Positions 7,131-12,335 of a DNA stretch of 23,122 bases are shown piece after piece. The position numbers and the translations under genes were made by a program. Under the pieces are notes generated by a model that had not been told where the DNA came from, made no database searches, and saw nothing but the letters and a program-made list of their open reading frames with translations. Location of the stretch: contig CAZUEM010000047.1 in the NCBI GenBank assembly GCA_964619155.1, positions 1 through 23,122 of the forward strand. Reading direction: 5' to 3'. Position 1 is the stretch's first letter, and each line of letters starts with the position of its first letter. The DNA comes from CAIXRL01 sp964619155. GTDB lineage: Bacteria; Eisenbacteria; RBG-16-71-46.

Positions 7131-7607
7131 TCAGCCGACCGTCGCCGTCCGGGCCAGCGCCGCGACGTACTCGTCCGGCAGCCGGTGGCGCCGGGCGCCC
7201 TCGAGGATGGTGTCGAGGTAGCGCCGCGACGGGGGCGCCGGGTTCGACGGCCGCGCGAGGTAGCACAGCGCGCGGACGCGGCGCGGGATCGAGCCGTCGT
7301 CGGGACGCGTGAGGTCCACGAGCACCGGCTCGCGGTCGTACAGGTTGTGCTGGTCGCCGGGACCGCGGTAGCCCTCGTACCGGTCGAGCGCCGCGAGGTC
7401 CTCGTCGGTGAGGTCGTAGACGACGCCCCAGGCGTTCTCGCCGTGGGCCACCACCAGGCTCGCGACGCCCCCGCCCCAATCGTGCGAGGTGAGCGGGAAC
7501 GCGAGCTTGTGGTCGCGCAGCGCGGCCAGCCCGACGACCCGGTGGCCGGGACAGCGGAGCGCCATCTGCTCGGGATTCAGGTTGGAGCCGTAGGCGAAGT
7601 AGTGCAT
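7131..7607 (-). CDS. Gamma-glutamylcyclotransferase-like protein
   Basis: A 158-residue protein of the GGCT/AIG2 fold. Family members convert gamma-glutamyl amino acids or related amines to 5-oxoproline. The substrate loop YGSNL (6-10) is intact and begins right after the start codon, as is typical. The proposed catalytic acid is E78 in RYEGYRG. WGVVYDL (60-66) is another family signature. AGGAG eight bases before the ATG supports the start. A strong -10 (TATCCT, 7641-7646 on the minus strand) lies upstream, without a clear -35. The gene is divergent from the PIG-L deacetylase and convergent with the phosphorylase. The exact gamma-glutamyl substrate is not predictable. Confidence 0.88.
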   Translation of the reverse strand: MHYFAYGSNLNPEQMALRCPGHRVVGLAALRDHKLAFPLTSHDWGGGVASLVVAHGENAWGVVYDLTDEDLAALDRYEGYRGPGDQHNLYDREPVLVDLTRPDDGSIPRRVRALCYLARPSNPAPPSRRYLDTILEGARRHRLPDEYVAALARTATVG

Positions 7608-7640
7608 CCGATCTCCTGCCGTCGCGAAGGTCCGGGCGGC

Positions 7641-7646
7641 AGGATA
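7641..7646 (-). promoter_or_regulatory. Candidate -10 for the GGCT-like gene
   Basis: TATCCT on the minus strand lies 33 bases before the start codon at 7607, a sensible distance for a short leader carrying the AGGAG site. No matching -35 is seen at 16-19 bases. Confidence 0.35.
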
Positions 7647-7723
7647 ACCAAAAGAACGCGGGGCGTCGCGGCGGCGCGCGGGACGGCCGTGCGCGGCGGT
7701 GGCGACGGCGGCCGCGGGCGCGC

Positions 7724-7729
7724 TAAGGT
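7724..7729 (+). promoter_or_regulatory. Candidate -10 for the PIG-L gene
   Basis: TAAGGT stands out from the GC-rich surroundings, 46 bases before the deacetylase start. At 18 bases upstream, TGGCGA (7700-7705) matches only three of six -35 positions, so this is a weak call. Confidence 0.35.
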
Positions 7730-7775
7730 GCGCGCCTCCCCCCGCCCATCCCCCCGTCCGCACCCGGAGAACCCG

Positions 7776-8504
7776 ATGCCCGTCGATTTCCTCGCATTCG
7801 GACCCCATCCCGACGACGCCGAGATCGGCTGCGGCGGCCTGCTGCGCAAGATGAAGCGCCTCGGCCACACGACCGGCATCATCGACATCACCTCCGGCGA
7901 CATGGGCTGGGGCACGCCCGAGATCCGCGCCGCCGAGAGCGCCGAGGCGGCGAAGATCCTGCAGCTCGACGTGCGCGAGTGCCTCGACTTCGGCGACGGC
8001 CGCGTCGAGGACACGTTCGAGAACCGCTGCCGCGTCGCCGGGATCATCCGCAAGCACCGGCCGCAGGTCGTGTTCGCGCCCTACTTCGACCTGCCCATCG
8101 GTCGCGGGCTCGGCCACAACGATCATTACAAGTCGGGCGAGATCGTCTCGAACGCCTACAACCTCGCGCACCTCGCCAAGGCCCCGGTCGAGGGCGAGCC
8201 CTTCCAGGCGAAGGCGATCTACTACTACTTCATCCCGCCGGGCCGCATGCCCACGTTCATCGTGGACATCTCCGACGACTGGCAGGACTGGCTCGCGGCC
8301 ATCGACTGCCACAGGAGCCAGTTCTACCACCCCGAGCGGCCGCGTCCCGAGCACCTGCCGCACCCGCGCGAGGCGTTCGAGGCCTACGCGCGCTACTGGG
8401 GCTGGCAGATCGGGGCGAAGTACGGGCAGGCCTACATCGCCTCGACGCCGCTCAAGGTGGACGACCCCCTCTCGCTCGTCGAGACGGTGGTGCCGCGGCC
8501 CTGA
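7776..8504 (+). CDS. PIG-L family deacetylase, BshB1-like
   Basis: A 242-residue zinc-dependent N-deacetylase of the LmbE/PIG-L family. The zinc-binding signature GPHPDDAEIGCGG spans 9-21, with H11 and D14 as expected ligands and D13 as the probable general base. The third ligand region is GHNDHYKSGE (113-122), the family's HxDH position. EIRAAESAEAAKIL (49-62) and LDFGDGRVEDTFENR (70-84) closely follow BshB1, the deacetylase that makes GlcN-malate for bacillithiol. Whether this lineage makes bacillithiol cannot be told here, as no bshA or bshC is present. The start is supported by CGGAGA. The stop overlaps the beginning of the DUF885-like remnant. Confidence 0.9.
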   Translation: MPVDFLAFGPHPDDAEIGCGGLLRKMKRLGHTTGIIDITSGDMGWGTPEIRAAESAEAAKILQLDVRECLDFGDGRVEDTFENRCRVAGIIRKHRPQVVFAPYFDLPIGRGLGHNDHYKSGEIVSNAYNLAHLAKAPVEGEPFQAKAIYYYFIPPGRMPTFIVDISDDWQDWLAAIDCHRSQFYHPERPRPEHLPHPREAFEAYARYWGWQIGAKYGQAYIASTPLKVDDPLSLVETVVPRP

Positions 8505-9149
8505 AGCGCGCGGCCCGGCTCCTGGCGCCGGCGCTGGCGCTGGCGTTCGCCGCCGCGGCCCTCGCCGCGGACGCCGGCGCGGTGCTGCGCGGCGCCGAGC
8601 GCGAGTACCGCGCGCACCTGCTGCGCGCGCGGCCCGACCTGGCGACGCGCTTCCGCGTGCGCGGCGCGGACGCGCGGCTCGTGCCGGTGACCGAAGCCAC
8701 GCTGGCCGCCGACTCGCTGTGGCTCGAGCGGCTCGCCGCGCGGCTCGCCGCGATCGATCGCGCCTCGCTGGGGCGCGCCGCCGCCGCGAGGCTCGACACG
8801 CTGCGCGCGCGCGTCGCGGCCGAGCGCGCCCCGCACGCGAGCGGCGCCTGGCGCCGGCGCGTGCACGCGCGCGAAGCACGCGGCCGCGCGGCTGCGCGCG
8901 CTGCCCGAGGTCCTGCGCTCGGCGCGGGTCACGCTCGCGGCCCGCCCGCTCGCCGACACCTCGGCCGCCCCGTGGTTCGCGGCGATGGACTCGCTGCGGG
9001 CGCTGCCGGCGCGGCTCGCCGCGTGCCGCGACCCCGCGCGGGAGGCCGACCTCGTCGAGGCCGACACGCTCGCGCTCGAGGCGTGCGCGCGGTTCGTGCG
9101 CTTCCTGCGCGAGGAGCACCCCTCGGCCGCCGGGGCGCGGCGCGACTGA
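8501..9149 (+). pseudogene. Decayed DUF885-like secreted protein remnant
   Basis: The frame from 8501 encodes a signal-peptide-like segment (LKRAARLLAPALALAFAAAA) and then a region resembling the N-terminus of DUF885 proteins as I know them (ADARLVPVTEATLAADSLWL and LDTLRARVAAERAP). The sense then moves to another frame near 8855-8871. From 8871 it reads KHAAARLRALPEVLRSARVTL and ends at 9149 with REEHPSAAGARRD. About 25 residues seem to be missing at the junction, and the long C-terminal catalytic part of the family is absent. No ATG, GTG or TTG precedes the signal peptide. CTGA stands where an ATGA overlap with the PIG-L stop would be expected. Three independent lesions make this a pseudogene. 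The family assignment is from memory and moderate. Confidence 0.55.
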
Positions 9150-9194
9150 ACGGCGCGGGCGGTGCGCGCCGGGCCGGGCGGCGGACCAATTTCG

Positions 9195-9224
9195 TTGACG
9201 CCTCGCGCACCTCCCGCCTAAGTT
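9195..9224 (+). promoter_or_regulatory. Promoter of the carboxypeptidase gene
   Basis: TTGACG (9195-9200) and TAAGTT (9219-9224) are 18 bases apart, which predicts a start near 9231 and a 67-base leader. The leader holds a 7-bp hairpin (GCTCCCC 9267-9273 with GGGGAGC 9277-9283) just upstream of the GGAGG ribosome binding site (9289-9293). Confidence 0.7.
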
Positions 9225-9297
9225 CCGGCCTCGTAGTCTCCGATACCATGGATGGAATCGGTGTCCGCTCCCCTTCGGGGAGCCCTCTGGAGGTTTC

Positions 9298-10242
9298 ATG
9301 AAGCTCCGCGCGCTGCGCACGCTGGGCGTGTCGTTCCTGCTCGCCCTGCTGGCCGGCCCGGCCACGATGGCCGACGCCGCCACTTCCACGACCCGCACGA
9401 ACGGGAAGACGAGCGTCTCCTCCGCGAAGAAGTCCGCCGCGAAGACCGGCACGCGGAAGGGCGGCACGCGCAAGCGCGCCCGCCGGGCGCCGCCGCCCGG
9501 CGGCGTGTACGCGCGCAACGCCATCCTCGTGGACCCTTCCACCGGCGAGGTGCTGTTCGCGAAGAACTCCGATCGCGTGGTGCCGATCGCCAGCCTCACC
9601 AAGCTGATGACGGCGATGGTGTTCCTCGAGCAGAAGCCGAAGCTCGACCGCGAGGCCGAGGTGACGCCGGCCGAGCTGGACGGCGGCGGCCACACGCGGC
9701 TGCGCCGCGGCGAGCAGGTGGCGCTCGGCGACCTGCTGCACATGAGCCTCATGTGCTCGGACAACGTCGCCACGCGCGTGCTCGCGCGCGAGTCGGGCCT
9801 GTCGGCCGACGAGTTCGTCGCCCGCATGAACCGCAAGGCCGTCGAGCTCGGGCTCGAGGGCTCGCGGTTCGTGGAGTTCACGGGCCTCGACGAGCGCAAC
9901 GTCTCGTCGGCGGCGGACGTCGCGCGGCTGCTGCACGCGGCGGCGCACGACCCGCTCATCCAGGAGATCAGCGTCACCCGGCAGTACCAGTTCGCGACCG
10001 GGCGGCGCGTGCACGCGGTGCACAACACCAACCGCCTGCTCTACGGCCGCTACGAGGTGCTCGGCGGCAAGACCGGCTTCATCCTCGAGGCCGGTTACTG
10101 CTTCGCCACCTGGGTGCGCTCGCAGGGCCGCGACCTGATCGCGGTCGTGCTCGGCGCGCCGACCAACGCGACGCGCTTCGCCGACACCGTGCGGCTGCTG
10201 CAGAAGTCCGCCTCGCCCGCGACGGCCCAGGCCGGCACGTAG
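9298..10242 (+). CDS. D-alanyl-D-alanine carboxypeptidase (PBP5/7-type)
   Basis: A 314-residue periplasmic serine peptidase (S11 family) that trims or cleaves peptidoglycan peptides. A Sec signal peptide (1-27) is followed by a very basic, low-complexity Lys/Arg/Ser/Thr linker (about 30-65) and then the penicillin-binding domain. All three motifs are present: SLTK (99-102, nucleophile S99), SDN (154-156) and KTG (258-260). The C-terminal beta domain and amphipathic anchor of PBP5/6 are absent, so it is closer to PBP7 (PbpG). The basic linker may hold the enzyme to anionic envelope polymers instead. The start follows GGAGG by four bases. It shares its unit with the TauE permease 11 bases downstream. 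Confidence 0.93.
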   Translation: MKLRALRTLGVSFLLALLAGPATMADAATSTTRTNGKTSVSSAKKSAAKTGTRKGGTRKRARRAPPPGGVYARNAILVDPSTGEVLFAKNSDRVVPIASLTKLMTAMVFLEQKPKLDREAEVTPAELDGGGHTRLRRGEQVALGDLLHMSLMCSDNVATRVLARESGLSADEFVARMNRKAVELGLEGSRFVEFTGLDERNVSSAADVARLLHAAAHDPLIQEISVTRQYQFATGRRVHAVHNTNRLLYGRYEVLGGKTGFILEAGYCFATWVRSQGRDLIAVVLGAPTNATRFADTVRLLQKSASPATAQAGT

Positions 10243-10253
10243 GCGCGGCGGCC

Positions 10254-11024
10254 GTGGACGCCACCGGCGAGCGCTGGCGCGGGACCCTCGCGGGCTTCGT
10301 GGCCGGGCTCGCCGGCGGCCTTTTCGGGGTCGGCGGCGGCATCCTGCTCGTGCCCCTGCTGACCGGCTGGCTCGCGTGCACGCAGCACCAGGCGCACGGC
10401 ACTTCGCTCGCCGCGATCGGCGCCACCGCGCTCGCCGGGCTCGTCGTGTACGCCGCGAACGGGCAGGTCGCGTGGGTGACCGGCGCGGTCATGGCGGTGA
10501 CGAGCATGCTGTGCGCCCGGCTCGGCGCGCGCCTCGCCGCCCGCACGAGCCGGGCCGCGCTCACGCGCGCGTTCGCCGTCTTCCTGCTGCTCGTCGCCGC
10601 GCGGCTGCTGTGGAAGGCGCCGGCCGGGACGGGCGCGCCCGCGCTCGCCGGCCTCACCGGCGCGGCCGCGGCGCTCGGGGTGGGCGCGGCGGTCGGCCTG
10701 CTCGCCGGGTTCATGGGCGTGGGCGGCGGCATCCTCGCGGTGCCGGCGCTGACGCTGCTCTTCGGCGCCTCGCAGCAGGTCGCGCAGGGCACCTCGCTGG
10801 CGCTCATCCTCGTGACCGCCCCCGTCGGGGCCATCGAGCACCACCGCCACGGGAACGTGGCCGTGCGGCTCGTGCCCTGGCTCGCGCTCGGGGCGCTCGT
10901 GGGCGCGCCGCTCGCCTCGGCGCTCGCCCTGCGCCTGCCGCAGGCCGTGCTGGCGCGGGGCTTCGCCGTCTTCCTGGTCGCCAACGCCCTGCACATGTGG
11001 GTGCGCTCGGCCCGGGCCCGGTAG
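10254..11024 (+). CDS. TauE/SafE family membrane permease
   Basis: A 256-residue inner-membrane protein with about eight hydrophobic segments. It is built from two homologous halves: GGLFGVGGGILLVP (21-34) matches AGFMGVGGGILAVP (151-164), QHQAHGTSLA (44-53) matches QQVAQGTSLA (174-183), and RAFAVFLL repeats as RGFAVFLV. These are hallmarks of TauE/SafE/YfcA transporters, which usually export sulfoacetate, sulfite or related organic anions. The ligand is not predictable here. The best start is GTG at 10254, 11 bases after the carboxypeptidase stop; no strong ribosome binding site is seen, which suggests translational coupling. Confidence 0.9.
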   Translation: MDATGERWRGTLAGFVAGLAGGLFGVGGGILLVPLLTGWLACTQHQAHGTSLAAIGATALAGLVVYAANGQVAWVTGAVMAVTSMLCARLGARLAARTSRAALTRAFAVFLLLVAARLLWKAPAGTGAPALAGLTGAAAALGVGAAVGLLAGFMGVGGGILAVPALTLLFGASQQVAQGTSLALILVTAPVGAIEHHRHGNVAVRLVPWLALGALVGAPLASALALRLPQAVLARGFAVFLVANALHMWVRSARAR

Positions 11025-11054
11025 GGGCATTTCACCCGCGGAATCCCGCAGCGG

Positions 11055-11078
11055 CCGGCCGGGAGCGGGGGCCGGTTT
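11055..11078 (+). terminator. Weak terminator-like hairpin after TauE gene
   Basis: CCGGCC (11055-11060) pairs with GGCCGG (11070-11075) around a nine-base loop, followed by TTT. The stem is short and the T-run minimal, so this is a candidate only. Confidence 0.35.
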
Positions 11079-11136
11079 CAGGCTCCGCGACCGCGTTTCC
11101 GGCCCGTGAACACGCGTGAATTTCCGAGACTGGCCC

Positions 11137-11166
11137 TTGTGAGGCCCGGGGCCGCTGGCCTATCCT
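11137..11166 (+). promoter_or_regulatory. Promoter of the lamin-tail protein gene
   Basis: TTGTGA (11137-11142) and TATCCT (11161-11166) with an 18-base spacer give one of the best promoters in the window. Transcription from about 11173 would leave a 130-base leader. Confidence 0.7.
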
Positions 11167-11172
11167 TTAGCC

Positions 11173-11303
11173 AGCATTCGCTTACTTCTGGCCCCCGAGT
11201 GCGACGGGCCTAGGACGTCGCACACCCGGCGCGAGACGTCGGCAACCCCCGAGTGCGCCCGACAGGGATCGCATCTCGCCATTGCAGCCCACAGGAGATC
11301 CCC
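11173..11303 (+). promoter_or_regulatory. Long structured leader with direct repeats
   Basis: The 130-base leader of the lamin-tail gene contains a perfect 8-bp hairpin, GTGCGACG (11199-11206) with CGTCGCAC (11216-11223), around a nine-base loop. It also contains a 12-bp direct repeat, CCCCCGAGTGCG, at 11192-11203 and 11246-11257. The second copy could compete for the same pairing partner. AGGAG (about 11292-11296) is the ribosome binding site. It matches no riboswitch class that I recognise. Confidence 0.45.
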
Positions 11304-11999
11304 ATGAAGAAGCTTGTCACCATGGTTCTCACCGTCGCGGCGCTCGCCCTCGTGGCCCAGGCGTCGTTCGCGGCCAACGCCGTGCGCATCAGCAAGGTGT
11401 ACGGCGGCGGCGGCGGCAGCGGCACGTACACGCACGACTTCGTCGAGCTGTTCAACTACTCGAACTCGCCGATCGACATCAGTGGCTGGGCGGTCGAGTA
11501 CGGCTCGGCCACCGGCAACTGGGGCAGCTCGACGGGCAACTACTTCGTGCTGCCGGTCGGCACGACGATCCAGCCCTGCTCGTACCTGCTGATCCAGTGC
11601 GGCGCGGCGGGCACCGCCGGCGTCGCCATCCCGGTGACCCCGGACCTGGTCACGCCGAACATCAGCGCCAGCCAGAGCAGCGGCAAGATCGGCCTCTTCA
11701 ACGTGCTCCAGGCCAACGTGGCCTGCGGCTCCGAGGCCCCCGGCTCGCTGGTGGACAAGGTCGCCTACGGCACCGCGAACTGCGCCGAGGGCGCCGTGGT
11801 TCCCGGCGTCTCGAACACGACCGCGGTCGTGCGCAACAACAACGGCATCAGCGACACCGACAACAACGTCGCCGACTTCACGGTCGCGGCGGTCAACTCG
11901 GTCACGATCTTCAACGCCGCCTCGGGCGCGAACGCCATGTGCCTCGCGACCCCGTCGATGAAGAACACGTGGGGCGCGCTGAAGTCGATCTACCGCTAG
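11304..11999 (+). CDS. Secreted lamin-tail-domain protein
   Basis: A 231-residue exported protein. A Sec signal peptide (1-24, ending SFAA) is followed by one lamin-tail (LTD) beta-sandwich. The hallmark IskVYGGGGGSGTYTHDFVELFNYSN lies at about 29-54, and DISGWAVEYGSA and FVLPVGTTIQ follow. LTD domains occur at the surface of many environmental bacteria, alone or attached to nucleases and phosphatases; no enzyme is attached here. Four or more cysteines (such as C92, C99, C141 and C160) could form disulfides. The C-terminus is TWGALKSIYR (222-231), matching the end of the CXXCH protein at 1663-2340. AGGAG seven bases before the ATG fixes the start. A strong promoter, long leader and excellent terminator suggest a well-expressed single-gene unit. 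Confidence 0.88.
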   Translation: MKKLVTMVLTVAALALVAQASFAANAVRISKVYGGGGGSGTYTHDFVELFNYSNSPIDISGWAVEYGSATGNWGSSTGNYFVLPVGTTIQPCSYLLIQCGAAGTAGVAIPVTPDLVTPNISASQSSGKIGLFNVLQANVACGSEAPGSLVDKVAYGTANCAEGAVVPGVSNTTAVVRNNNGISDTDNNVADFTVAAVNSVTIFNAASGANAMCLATPSMKNTWGALKSIYR

Positions 12000-12032
12000 T
12001 ACCCGAAGCACGACGCTTCGCTCGCAGCACCT

Positions 12033-12067
12033 GAGACCCCGCCCGCAAGGGCGGGGTCTCGGTCTTT
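12033..12067 (+). terminator. Strong Rho-independent-type terminator
   Basis: A perfect 12-bp stem, GAGACCCCGCCC (12033-12044) with its complement (12049-12060), is closed by a GCAA tetraloop of the GNRA type and followed by GGTCTTT. It lies 33 bases after the lamin-tail stop. A small 6-bp hairpin (CGAAGC/GCTTCG, 12004-12020) precedes it. Confidence 0.85.
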
Positions 12068-12335
12068 GGTGGTGCGGCCGGGGCGGACGGGTGGTGGAGC
12101 GGAGATTGTTGCGCGCCCCCCGGATCCCCCCACCCGCCAGCCGTTTGGGCGCTAAGCGGCTGTCCCGCAGCGAAATGTCCGGGGCGCAGCGGGTTGGGCG
12201 CCGGCCGCAACAATGTTCGCCGCACAACCCTCAGGTTCGGGGGCGGGCGTGCCGAAATGCTGGGGAGGCCATGTGCGGCGGGCCCTTCCGCCGGTGCCGA
12301 AACGACTTCGCACTCCCCGAGCCACGGAGCCACGC
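12061..12335. other. Repeat-rich intergenic region before the Lon-like gene
   Basis: Between the terminator and the Lon-like start there is no convincing gene. The region holds the inverted repeats ATTGTTGCG/CGCAACAAT (12105-12113 and 12206-12214), CGCCGCAC/GTGCGGCG (12218-12225 and 12273-12280) and CAGCCG/CGGCTG (near 12139 and 12157). CGAAATG occurs at 12171 and 12253, with CGAAACG at 12298. Much of it could fold as a leader or operator array. No promoter with good -35 and -10 boxes was found. Confidence 0.4.

Noticed and set aside
7776..8504. Naming the deacetylase gene bshB1
   Set aside because: The motifs are BshB1-like, but PIG-L proteins have many substrates and no other bacillithiol gene is in the window.
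12213..12335. N-terminal extension of the Lon-like protein from ATG 12213
   Set aside because: The added residues are low-complexity and do not resemble the Lon N-domain. The ATG at 12336 has a CGGAG site.
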